In this document: piece by piece, positions 44,051-51,725 of the stretch
Layout: each line of letters opens with the position of its first letter
Position numbering within the stretch: the first letter of the stretch is position 1
Source: Stieleria neptunia
Lineage (GTDB): Bacteria; Planctomycetota; Planctomycetia; Pirellulales; Pirellulaceae
Reading direction: 5' to 3'
DNA length: 64,000 nucleotides
Assembly (NCBI RefSeq): GCF_007754155.1
Contig: NZ_CP037423.1
Coordinates: forward strand, 7,684,938-7,748,937
Notes under the pieces: model-generated
Told to the model about the DNA's origin: nothing
Seen by the model: the letters and a program-made list of their open reading frames with translations, nothing else
The model's database searches: none
Translations under genes and position numbers: made by a program

Positions 44051-44620
44051 GTGGCCGAGGTGCTATACGTAGAACCGGTGATTCGGTTTTGTGCGGTGAT
44101 TTCTGGCGACGCCCTGGTTCGGCGACGGGCGATCGAGCACCTGGAAAACCACTGGGGCGAGATTTTCCATCAATCCGGCCCCCTGCCGTTCGAAGCCGGC
44201 GGCTACTACGCCGAATCGATGGGCGAGCGACTGCAAAAAGAACTGATCGGATTTCGCCAGCCCCGCGACGCAGCCGAACTGGCCGACTGGAAACATTGGA
44301 CCAACACGGTGGAAACGCAGTTCGCCGCAGCCGATTCCGCAGCGGATTCCGGACCGACACGCCCGCTGAATCTGGATCCCGGCTACATCACCCAAGCCAA
44401 ACTGGTCCTGGCGACGACCAAGGACCGCGATCATCGCGTTTACCTGCGCGACGGGATGTTCGGCGAGATCACGCTGACCTACACGGCCAAACGATGGGTG
44501 CACCATCGCTGGACCTACCCCGACTACCGGACCGCCGCAGTGGCCGAGTTCGCGACCGCCTGCCGCAACCACCTGCGAGCATTCTTGCAAGGCGGTATGG
44601 GTTTTCGGCAGCGCGGATGA
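44051..44620 (+). CDS. DUF4416 family protein
   Basis: A 189-aa cytoplasmic protein of the DUF4416 family, of unknown function. The pattern includes PVIRFCAVISGDALVRRRAI, GPLPFEAGGYYAESMGERLQ, LNLDPGYITQAKLVLATTKD, HRVYLRDGMFGEITLTYTAK and a C-terminal WTYPDYRT. These are the conserved parts of the family. The start is GTG at 44051, with GAGAG eight bases before it; longer frames run back through the divergent aminotransferase gene. It is followed by a repeat-rich spacer. Confidence 0.82.
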   Translation: MAEVLYVEPVIRFCAVISGDALVRRRAIEHLENHWGEIFHQSGPLPFEAGGYYAESMGERLQKELIGFRQPRDAAELADWKHWTNTVETQFAAADSAADSGPTRPLNLDPGYITQAKLVLATTKDRDHRVYLRDGMFGEITLTYTAKRWVHHRWTYPDYRTAAVAEFATACRNHLRAFLQGGMGFRQRG

Positions 44621-45278
44621 GTCGGGTGAGGCTGGGGATCACGTGTTTCATCCCGGAGGGCTCGCGCCCTGCCGCTAACACGAGAAGCCACTTGCCCCAA
44701 AATGGCTCCCCTCTCCCCCGAACAAGCCTCCTGGTTCATTCGAATTGATCGTGTGCGTCAAGTGATCTTAAAATGCGAAAACGTTGCAACGAGGAAAGGC
44801 TTGTTTGGGGGAGAGGGGCCGGGGGTGAGGGGGAATCCGCATGACGAATCGACGATGCCATCACAAGGGCACCGAGTATCCGATAGGTCCATACAACATT
44901 GATCAATGCTGCGTCGATTTGAAGTCGTTCGCATTCCAGGGTACGACACTCCGCCCGGTCCAGCCGGCATTCGAGAGCGTATCGTTGCCGCAATCCGGCA
45001 ACGTCGCACAGAATATATCCCCCTCACCCCCAGCCCCTCTCCCCCAATTTCTGACTCGCTTAGGCTCGCCAGAAATCGGGGGAGAGGGGAGCCATGGTAA
45101 TTCATGTTCGCTTCTCAATTTAGTGGTATTCGGCTCGCGCCCTGCCGCCAACACGAAAACCCTCGAGCGATGGTAGCGGAACGGCGCGAGCGGTCCGGTG
45201 ACGGCGCGAAGGACCGGAGGGCTCGCGCCCTGCCGCTAAACGATGTTCTACCGCTTGCCATTCGGGCCCGCAGGCCTG
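44621..45278. repeat. Repeat-rich intergenic region
   Basis: No gene is supported in these 658 bases. They hold copies of the GGAGGGCTCGCGCCCTGCCG repeat (about 44650-44680, 45128-45145 and 45215-45240) and mirrored CCCTCACCCCCAGCCCCTCT / GGGGGAGAGGGG segments (about 44803-44836, 45020-45050 and 45077-45092). The first family recurs at 63019-63095. Short frames here simply translate the repeats. Confidence 0.75.
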
Positions 45279-46241
45279 CTATCGCGAGCGCACCAACGCA
45301 GCCAAGTCGATGTTCTGCTCTCGGACGATCGTTTCGATGTCTGTCAAAAAACGATCCGCATCGACGGGGTAACCCGCGGTGGGACGCAGCGGTTGTGGTG
45401 CCAGGTCGGCGAAGTACGCGTTCAACGATTCCATCGCCTTTTCCCTGACGTACTTGGCGACCATCGATGAAAACGCCACCGGCGTGAAGGAATCACCCTT
45501 GACCGTAAACCGGATCGTGAATTCACCGTCATGGTAGGGCACCGCGTAGCAGCTTTCGTCTTTCGATTCCGCGATGACACGAACCAGCGTGCCATCGAAG
45601 ACTGCTTGCAAGGGGCCGGCGTAGTAGCGGCGTCCGCCATGTCGGTCGCAATACACCGCGACCGGTTCGTCGGCGGCGATCGTCAGCTCGCCGAGCAGAT
45701 ACTTCACCAACTCCAGCGTGCTCTGTGACAACAAGTCCGACTTGTTCGATCCCCCGCAACACGATCGGTTGAAGGCCGCCGCGGTGATCACGCGTGTCTT
45801 GAGTCCGACCAGCCTGGCCGGACCGGACTCCCAGGCGGCGATCAACGGATTCGCCTGACCCGTTTCGATCGTCTGTTCCAGCAGACCCGCCAGCCACGGT
45901 GCCGCACCGATCGAGTCTCGGTCGTCAGCCGCCAGATCGCCGACAAGGTCCAATCGCTCGTCGGCCAATCCACACCAGCGGGCGCCGGCCAGCGTCACGC
46001 ATTCCAGTTTGCCGTACCCGCCTGATTTTTGGGTGACCGACTGGGGCTTGAAAACGGCCTTGGAATCGTTGACCACGATGCGTCTGCCATCGACCATCAC
46101 GGGTCGGGCGACGGCCGAGAATGCATCGTGCAAATCAGACGGGCCCGCAGGGTCGACGGGAACCTGCCAGGCGGAAGCCGCGACGACAAGCGGCCCCAAT
46201 TTCGGACCATATCCGGCTTCGTCGGTTGCAATCAGGATCAT
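45279..46241 (-). CDS. Divergent ribonuclease HII-like protein, 320 aa
   Basis: Likely nuclease of the RNase H2 fold, or a relative with a changed role. Residues 2-17, ILIATDEAGYGPKLGP, match the RNase HII active-site opening (DEAGxGxxxGP, Asp7 and Glu8). VNDSKAVFKPQ fits the DSK motif, YCDRHGGRRYY the third catalytic Asp segment, and VAFSSMVAKYVREKAM the SIxAKxxRD helix. The protein is about 100 residues longer than typical RNase HII, with extra sequence between the second and third motifs (about 80-190). The start is the ATG next to the active-site strand, so no signal. It is monocistronic, between two repeat regions. Confidence 0.78.
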   Translation of the reverse strand: MILIATDEAGYGPKLGPLVVAASAWQVPVDPAGPSDLHDAFSAVARPVMVDGRRIVVNDSKAVFKPQSVTQKSGGYGKLECVTLAGARWCGLADERLDLVGDLAADDRDSIGAAPWLAGLLEQTIETGQANPLIAAWESGPARLVGLKTRVITAAAFNRSCCGGSNKSDLLSQSTLELVKYLLGELTIAADEPVAVYCDRHGGRRYYAGPLQAVFDGTLVRVIAESKDESCYAVPYHDGEFTIRFTVKGDSFTPVAFSSMVAKYVREKAMESLNAYFADLAPQPLRPTAGYPVDADRFLTDIETIVREQNIDLAALVRSR

Positions 46242-46505
46242 CGGGAACGGTGTTGGAAAGGGGGGGCGTTTGCGCGGGACGTCGATTCTTTTACCGCAGG
46301 ATTTGGCAACCGATTTAGTTTCTCTCCCTCTGGCAGAGACGGCGTTTGCGCAGCAAGCAAACGCCAGAGAGGGCCGGCGGCTCGCAAAAGTTTTGACGAC
46401 TTCCGCGACGATCTACTCCGACATTTCTACAATCGACGTCCCCTGCAAAGGATATCAGCCGAATCGATCCTCCGGCCAGCACGCGGAGAAATGATCGATG
46501 TTAAA
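46242..46505. repeat. Spacer with nested inverted repeat
   Basis: Between the RNase HII-like gene and the palindromic element lies CCTCTGGC-AGAGAC-GGCGTTTGC-GCAGCAA-GCAAACGCC-AGAGAGG (about 46329-46372), an inverted repeat around GGCGTTTGC/GCAAACGCC. Nothing coding is supported in this stretch. Confidence 0.6.
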
Positions 46506-46661
46506 CTAGTGCTTTGTCAGCTTTCAATTTTCGAGCCTGCGTTTGTCGAGCGGAAAAGGGGTCAGGTACCAAAAACCAAATGGCCCGCAGGGTGCTTCGC
46601 ATTTTTGGTACCTGCCCCCTTTTCCGCGGTACCCTAAGTATAAAAGTTGACGAAGCACTAG
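46506..46661. mobile_element. Palindromic REP/MITE-like element, copy 2 (complete, 156 bp)
   Basis: Outer inverted ends CTAGTGCTTTGTCA and TTGACGAAGCACTAG match with one mismatch. Inside are the same long arms and 26-base centre as at 41426-41543, with one change (GGTACCTGCCCCC). No coding capacity. The shape is that of RAYT-associated REP pairs or a MITE moved in trans. Confidence 0.75.
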
Positions 46662-46699
46662 ACACCGATTGCTTCTTACACACCACACGCGGATGTTTT

Positions 46700-47647
46700 A
46701 TGAAACTCTCTCGACGCGACGTCCTCTCGGCTTCGGCCGGATTGCTCTCGCTTACGGCCTGCCCCTCCGTGTTCGCTTTGTCCGAGTCGAAACGCAAGTT
46801 CACCGTCGACCTTCGCTGGGGCAGCATCGGCGTCAAAGCGAACCAGAACGAAGCGATCGAGTTGGCGGCAAAACATGGCTTTGAGTCTGTCGCCGCCGCG
46901 CCCCACGATTTGGCCAAGTTGTCCGATGCCGAAAGCGAAGCGTTGGTCAATGACTTGAAAGCGAAAGGCCTGGTGTGGGGCTCCTCGGGGCTGCCCGTCG
47001 ATTTCCGCAAGGACGAGGCGAAATTCAAGAGTGATCTGGCCGCCTTGCCCGCCCTGGCCGCCGCACTGCGCCGCGCCGGTGTCGACCGGATGGGCACCTG
47101 GATCTCGCCATGCCATGACGAATTGACCTACGTCGCCAATTTCAAACAACACGCCGATCGGCTTCGCGAGTGCGCCAAAATCTTAAAAGACCACGGGCTG
47201 CGATTGGGGCTTGAATACGTCGGCACGTCGACGTTGCGTAACTCCAAACGATTTCCGTTCCTGCACACCATGCGGGAAACGGCGGAACTGCATTCAGCCA
47301 TCGGCGTGGACAACATGGGCTTCGTGCTCGATTCCTGGCACTGGTACACCGCCGGCGAAACCGCCGACGACATTCGCTCGTTGAATCCGCAGCAGATCGT
47401 CGGCTGTGATTTGAATGATGCGCCCACGGGACTGGCCGTCGACGAACAGATCGACAACCGACGTGAGCTACCCGCGGCGACCGGAGTGATCGACGTGAAG
47501 TCCTTCCTGCAGGCCTTGATCGATGTCGGCTACGACGGCCCCGTTCGCGCCGAACCCTTCAATCAAGACCTCAACAAGCTGGACAACGATGCCGCCTGTG
47601 CGGCCACGTCCAAGGCCATCCACCAAGCGATCGCACAAGTGGGGTAA
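46700..47647 (+). CDS. Sugar phosphate isomerase/epimerase (TIM barrel), exported
   Basis: A 315-aa xylose-isomerase-like TIM-barrel protein. The N-terminus MKLSRRDVLSASAGLLSLTA is a twin-arginine-type signal, so the enzyme is periplasmic. Conserved barrel parts are GVKANQNEAIELAAKHGFES, LKDHGLRLGLEYVGTSTLRN (metal Glu), AIGVDNMGFVLDSWHWYTAG (metal Asp/His), VGCDLNDAP and GYDGPVRAEPF (metal Glu). Substrate is unknown; these proteins isomerise sugars or inositols. The stop codon is in the first of a set of 27-bp repeats. The Gfo/Idh gene converges from the right, with the repeats between them. The frame start at 46514 runs through a palindromic element and is not used. Confidence 0.85.
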   Translation: MKLSRRDVLSASAGLLSLTACPSVFALSESKRKFTVDLRWGSIGVKANQNEAIELAAKHGFESVAAAPHDLAKLSDAESEALVNDLKAKGLVWGSSGLPVDFRKDEAKFKSDLAALPALAAALRRAGVDRMGTWISPCHDELTYVANFKQHADRLRECAKILKDHGLRLGLEYVGTSTLRNSKRFPFLHTMRETAELHSAIGVDNMGFVLDSWHWYTAGETADDIRSLNPQQIVGCDLNDAPTGLAVDEQIDNRRELPAATGVIDVKSFLQALIDVGYDGPVRAEPFNQDLNKLDNDAACAATSKAIHQAIAQVG

Positions 47648-47768
47648 GCATCCTGCTTGCCTACAGTGGGGTAAGCATCTTGCTTGCCTACAGTGGGGTA
47701 AGCATCTTGCTTGCCTTCCGGGGCAAGCTTTAGCTTGCAGGATCGCAAGCTGGAAGCTTACGCCACGT
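47639..47768. repeat. Three 27-bp repeats plus AAGCTTCCAGCTTGCG-family hairpin
   Basis: GTGGGGTAAGCATCYTGCTTGC starts at 47639, 47666 and 47693 (27-base period) and is followed by an inverted part ending CTGGAAGCTTACGCCAC. The first unit includes the stop codon of the isomerase gene. Confidence 0.88.
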
Positions 47769-47773
47769 TGTGC

Positions 47774-48859
47774 TTAGGCGGCTTTTCGCAGTCGGCTGGG
47801 CGCTTCGATGCGTCGGCGGACACTGGCCAGGGGGCCGATTTCCGACGGGGCGGCTGCGGCGTACCAGGCCCGCCGGGCGATCGCGTCGAGAATCTTTTCG
47901 GCGATCGTGACGGCTCGGGCACCGGCCAGTCCGCTGACCGTCGGTGAGATTCCCGATTGGATACTGATCACAAAGTCATGCAGCTCGTCCAGGATCGCAT
48001 TCCGCGATTCCAGCTGCTGGGTCTCCAACTGCAGATGGTCGGTGAACAAGGTGTCGGCATAGCCGAGTGGATTGTCGGTGGCTTCGTCCAAGTCAAAATC
48101 GCGATCGACCAGCGACTCGCTCGGCCGCACCGCGTGCAGGGCCGGTCCGGAGAAATCGATTTCGGCGAATCCGCCACAACCGTAGACTTGCATCTGACGC
48201 GCCGGCGTGGGGCTGACCCGCGACGCTTTCAAGTTCGCGACCAGACCGCAGGCGAATTCGAGACGCGCTTCGGCCAAGTCCTCGTGGTCGCTGACGACCG
48301 CGATCCCGCTGGCGGAGACATCGGCGATGGCTGCGTCGGTCATCGAACAAACCAGGTCGATGTCATGGATCATCAGGTCCATCACGACGCCGACGTCCAG
48401 GCAGCGGCCGGGAAAGCGCGAGGCGCGGACGGCTTCCACGTACTTCACGTCGACACCGATATCTCCCAACGCGGTGAACGCGGGGTTGAATCGTTCGACG
48501 TGGCCGACTTGCAAGGTCAGCCGGCGCGAGGCGGCCAGCATCGCCAGTTTGTCGGCGTCGGCGGCGGTGGTCGCCAGCGGCTTTTCGACCAGCAAGTGCT
48601 TGCCGGCCTTCAACAGGTTCGTTGCGATCTCGGCGTGCGCATCGGTGGGGGCGGCGATGACGGCGGCATCGATTTGATCGATGCAGTCGCGGTAGTCGGC
48701 AAACGTCGGGACGTCAAAAAGTTTTGCCGCATTGTTTCTGGCCGCCTCGATCGGATCGCTGATCGCCACCAGTTGGGCACCCTCGACGCTGCCGAGAAGC
48801 TTGGAGTGAATTCGTCCCAGATGGCCGGCCCCGATGACGGCTACGCGCAAACGTGTCAT
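47774..48859 (-). CDS. Gfo/Idh/MocA oxidoreductase coupled to lpxA (GnnA-like candidate)
   Basis: NAD(P)-dependent oxidoreductase of 361 aa. The Rossmann motif VAVIGAGHLGRIHSK is at 6-20, EKPLA with Glu92-Lys93 follows, and GHVERFNPA is near 126. Its start overlaps the lpxA stop by four bases (ATGA), so it is translated with lpxA. In some bacteria the enzyme that oxidises UDP-GlcNAc at C3 (GnnA) belongs to this family and is encoded in the lpx cluster; the transaminase GnnB then makes UDP-GlcNAc3N for LpxA. That role is possible here but not shown; other sugar substrates are possible. The start at 48859 is set by the Rossmann strand. Confidence 0.88.
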   Translation of the reverse strand: MTRLRVAVIGAGHLGRIHSKLLGSVEGAQLVAISDPIEAARNNAAKLFDVPTFADYRDCIDQIDAAVIAAPTDAHAEIATNLLKAGKHLLVEKPLATTAADADKLAMLAASRRLTLQVGHVERFNPAFTALGDIGVDVKYVEAVRASRFPGRCLDVGVVMDLMIHDIDLVCSMTDAAIADVSASGIAVVSDHEDLAEARLEFACGLVANLKASRVSPTPARQMQVYGCGGFAEIDFSGPALHAVRPSESLVDRDFDLDEATDNPLGYADTLFTDHLQLETQQLESRNAILDELHDFVISIQSGISPTVSGLAGARAVTIAEKILDAIARRAWYAAAAPSEIGPLASVRRRIEAPSRLRKAA

Positions 48860-49668
48860 GCTGCTTTCTTGCTCCGTTGGTCTTGACCGCGTCCGTGGCG
48901 TCCGTTGCACGAACGATCGACACAATCAAAAAGGTGTTTGATGACGGGCCGGATCGGGCCTTGCGAATAAACGATCTCACGAGCCTTGTCGACGCCGACG
49001 CGTGCCCGATACAACAACTTGAACGCCTGGGTCAGCACCGCGATGTCCTCGCTGGTGTAACCGTGTCGTTTCAAGCCGATCGTATTGACCGCTCGCGGTT
49101 TGGTCGGCTGGCCGTCGACGATCGTGTAGGGCGGGACATCGTGCAGCACCCGGCTCATCGCGCTGACAAAACTCAGTTGTCCGACGCTGGCGAAGTGCGA
49201 CACGCCGACGCCACCCGCGATGGTGACATCGTTTCCGACGCGAACGTGGCCGCCCAACATGCCGTTGTTGGCGATCACGATCCGGTCACCGACTTTGCAG
49301 TCGTGGGCGACGTGGGTGCCGGCCATGAAATAATTGTCGTGCCCGATCTCGGTCAGGCCGTCTTCCTTTTCCGTCGCACGGTTGACGGTGCAGTGTTCGC
49401 GGAAAACGTTGTTGTCGCCGATCACGACTTTTGTCGGCGCGTCTTTGTAGCTGGTGTCTTGGGGATGCGCCCCGATCACGGTGCCTTGGAAGATGTGGTT
49501 GTCTTCGCCGATCGTCGAATGTCCGGTGATGACGACGTGTTCTTCGATCAGCGTGCCGTCGCCGATTTTCGCATGCGGCCCGATCACCGAAAAATGGCCG
49601 ATTCGAACGCCGTTCCCTAGCTGAGCTCGCGGATCAACGACGGCTGTTTGAGCGATGACAACACTCAT
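48856..49668 (-). CDS. lpxA: Acyl-ACP--UDP-N-acetylglucosamine O-acyltransferase LpxA
   Basis: First enzyme of lipid A synthesis, a trimeric left-handed beta-helix transferase in the cytoplasm. The 270-aa protein shows hexapeptide repeats (IGHFSVIGPHAKIGDGTLIE), the catalytic His in AGTHVAHDCKVG (His122, equal to E. coli His125), the His141 equivalent of His144, DVPPYTIVDGQ and NTIGLKRHGYT. The acyl-length ruler position (E. coli Gly173) is Ala170, and E. coli His160-Gln161 reads Ser157-His158. It is followed by the overlapping Gfo/Idh gene and preceded by lpxC on the same strand. The C-terminal tail (NGRHGRGQDQRSKKAA) is basic and extra. Confidence 0.95.
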   Translation of the reverse strand: MSVVIAQTAVVDPRAQLGNGVRIGHFSVIGPHAKIGDGTLIEEHVVITGHSTIGEDNHIFQGTVIGAHPQDTSYKDAPTKVVIGDNNVFREHCTVNRATEKEDGLTEIGHDNYFMAGTHVAHDCKVGDRIVIANNGMLGGHVRVGNDVTIAGGVGVSHFASVGQLSFVSAMSRVLHDVPPYTIVDGQPTKPRAVNTIGLKRHGYTSEDIAVLTQAFKLLYRARVGVDKAREIVYSQGPIRPVIKHLFDCVDRSCNGRHGRGQDQRSKKAA

Positions 49669-49823
49669 GGCAAACCAATATGGATGATTGATAAAGGAAG
49701 TTGCGATCTGAAAAGCGAAATCAAATCGCGGATCATTGGGAACGTAGCGAATGACGGTCTTCTGGATCGAGAGGAATCAGGCTGTTTTTTCGTCCACCGA
49801 TGGAAAGTTTTTCGCACCGCGAT

Positions 49824-50726
49824 TCAGGCGGCATGACGTCGATCGCTGAAACAACCGACTTGGCTCCGCGACTGTGATTGCACGGCCAGATCATGCAGTG
49901 CTTGCGCCATCCGGCCGTTCAATCGATGGCCGCCGCGATAGGAGATGAACTTGCCGACCAATTCGACACCGACCAGGGCCAGGTCGCCGACCAAGTCCAA
50001 GGCCTTGTGGCGGGCGCATTCATTCTTGAAGCGGATGCTGTTGTCGATCGGCCCGTCGGCACCGAAGACCAGCAAGTCCTCGTAGGAAACGTGTTGGGCC
50101 ACGCCGCGCGCGTGCAGCGCCTTGGCCTGGCTCTCGGTCACGAACGTTCGCGCCGGTGCAACATCGCGGCTGAAACGCGTCGGTGTGCAGGCAAAGCCGT
50201 AACATTGGTTGGAGATCTCGCCTTCCTGGTCGAACACCAACTGGTATCCGAAGTGACTGACGCCGGTCGGAACCGGTGCCGCGGAGATCCATGAGGAACC
50301 TTCACGCAGTGTGATCACCTGGTCGATCACCAAACGCCGTCGCTCACCGGCTTGAATCACCAACCCGGCGGTCGCCAAGGCGTCAATGAAGGGTTTGCTG
50401 CTGCCGTCGAGTCCCGGCAGTTCGCAGCCGTTGATTTCGACGATGCAATTGTCGATTTCCATCGCATAGAGTGCCGCCATCAAGTGTTCGATCATTTCGA
50501 ACTTGGCGTCGTCCTGTGCCACGTTTGTTCGGAGCTGGGCGTCGGTCCGGCGACTGACATGGGCCGGGCACGACGGATGACCGGGCAAATCCGTCCGGAC
50601 GAGCTGGACTCCGGTGTTCACCGGGGCCGGATGAATGGCGACTTCGACTTTTTTGGCCGTCCAATAACCTCGACCACTCAGCCGGCAAGACGAAGCGATC
50701 GAATGCTGGTTGCGTGATAACTTCAC
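49824..50726 (-). CDS. lpxC: UDP-3-O-acyl-N-acetylglucosamine deacetylase LpxC
   Basis: Zinc deacetylase, the committed step of lipid A synthesis. The 300-aa protein keeps the metal and catalytic residues: Glu80-His81 in MIEHLMAALYAMEIDN, His240 and Asp244 in ARHKALDLVGDLAL, and the general-acid His267 in YRGGHRLN. ARTFVTESQAKALHARG matches the substrate loop. The start is GTG at 50726 with a strong GGGAGG site about seven bases before it. No fabZ is fused or adjacent, unlike many planctomycete and Bacteroides LpxC genes. An intrinsic terminator lies between it and the upstream ompH gene, so lpxC may have its own promoter. Confidence 0.95.
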   Translation of the reverse strand: MKLSRNQHSIASSCRLSGRGYWTAKKVEVAIHPAPVNTGVQLVRTDLPGHPSCPAHVSRRTDAQLRTNVAQDDAKFEMIEHLMAALYAMEIDNCIVEINGCELPGLDGSSKPFIDALATAGLVIQAGERRRLVIDQVITLREGSSWISAAPVPTGVSHFGYQLVFDQEGEISNQCYGFACTPTRFSRDVAPARTFVTESQAKALHARGVAQHVSYEDLLVFGADGPIDNSIRFKNECARHKALDLVGDLALVGVELVGKFISYRGGHRLNGRMAQALHDLAVQSQSRSQVGCFSDRRHAA

Positions 50727-50770
50727 GGCGTGCCTCCCTGCTCAATCAAGCCACATTTTGAATCAGGAAA

Positions 50771-50803
50771 ATAAAAACGACGGACATCGCTGTCCGCCGT
50801 TTT
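50771..50803 (-). terminator. Intrinsic terminator after ompH
   Basis: Read on the minus strand, ACGGCGGACA-GCGA-TGTCCGTCGT forms a stem with one G-T pair and is followed by TTTTTATTTT. It lies 70 bases after the ompH/skp stop and before the lpxC start. Confidence 0.82.
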
Positions 50804-50869
50804 GTTCGTTAGCCGAGCCAACGCCATTGCCCCTGACGTGCCTCATTGCCTGCTGGCATCACTCACAGC

Positions 50870-51508
50870 CTACTGGCGTTGCGAGGTGCCGTTGCGGCCG
50901 GCGATCGCCGGATCGGTCTTGATCACCTTGTCCAGGTACTGCATGACGCCCGGGGTCATGTCCAAAGCGGCATCGTGATACACGATGTTCTTCATCACGC
51001 CACGGATGACCGATTCGCCTTGAGCCTGATTCATTTCTTCGCTGTTGTAACGAAGCACCAAGTTGATCTTGTAGTGGTTGGCCAAGAACTTCACGCCCGC
51101 GGCGATCTGTTGATAGTTGTCAAAGTAGATCTTGGCTTCCGCGTCGGCCAGCTCTTTGCGTTTGCGAGCCATGTCGAGACGGAGTTTTGAATCCATGCTC
51201 GCCAGTTGCTCTTCCAATTGAGCGTACTCGGGCGAACCCGGCGACAACGTCTTCAGCTTTGCAGCGGTGTTCTGCAGCTGTTCACGCTTTTGTTTCAGCT
51301 CTGCATCGTAGGCTTTCAGGTCGCCTTCGACGTTCGCCACCTGGACCTTGATGCCCGGGTGATTTTTAAAGATGTACGCGACGTCCACGACCGCAACGCG
51401 GTGAGGAGCCGAATCCTGTGCAGACGCAGTACCGGTCATCAGACACGGGGCCAACACAGTTGCCAATCCGATGGCAATTCCACAGACTTGATGGCGAACG
51501 GTTCGCAC
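50870..51508 (-). CDS. OmpH/Skp-like periplasmic chaperone
   Basis: Holdase for outer-membrane proteins between SecYEG and BAM. The 212-aa protein has a signal peptide (AIGLATVLAPCLMTGTASAQ), then the Skp core: VAVVDVAYIFKNHPGIK, a long charged coiled coil (LKAYDAELKQKREQLQNTAA.. and ARKRKELADAEAKIYFDNYQ) and a returning strand KINLVLRYN. The C-terminal tail is extra. The start is GTG at 51508 with AGGAGAG close before it. It precedes lpxC, as ompH does near lpxD/lpxA genes in many Gram-negatives, and follows the M28 peptidase gene on the same strand. Confidence 0.9.
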   Translation of the reverse strand: MRTVRHQVCGIAIGLATVLAPCLMTGTASAQDSAPHRVAVVDVAYIFKNHPGIKVQVANVEGDLKAYDAELKQKREQLQNTAAKLKTLSPGSPEYAQLEEQLASMDSKLRLDMARKRKELADAEAKIYFDNYQQIAAGVKFLANHYKINLVLRYNSEEMNQAQGESVIRGVMKNIVYHDAALDMTPGVMQYLDKVIKTDPAIAGRNGTSQRQ

Positions 51509-51725
51509 TTTCGCTCTCCTTGCGTATTGAGTCGCAGTCCTTTGTCACAGCGATGAAACGAATCGTGTTACGGTATCGATTCGCTCGGAATGGCTCGACG
51601 CAGACATCCGTTGCCTGTACCAAAACACTCGTTCGCTGACGTGCCGAAATCGCTCCGGCCTTTGTTCACTGTTTTCCGATTGTGGCAATCGCCCTGGGCC
51701 ACGTAAAGATTGATCACACCATTTT

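Noticed and set aside
44758..45176. Several frames of about 100 aa in the 44.6-45.3 kb gap
   Set aside because: They translate GC-rich palindromic repeats on both strands and share the same low-complexity Pro/Ser pattern.
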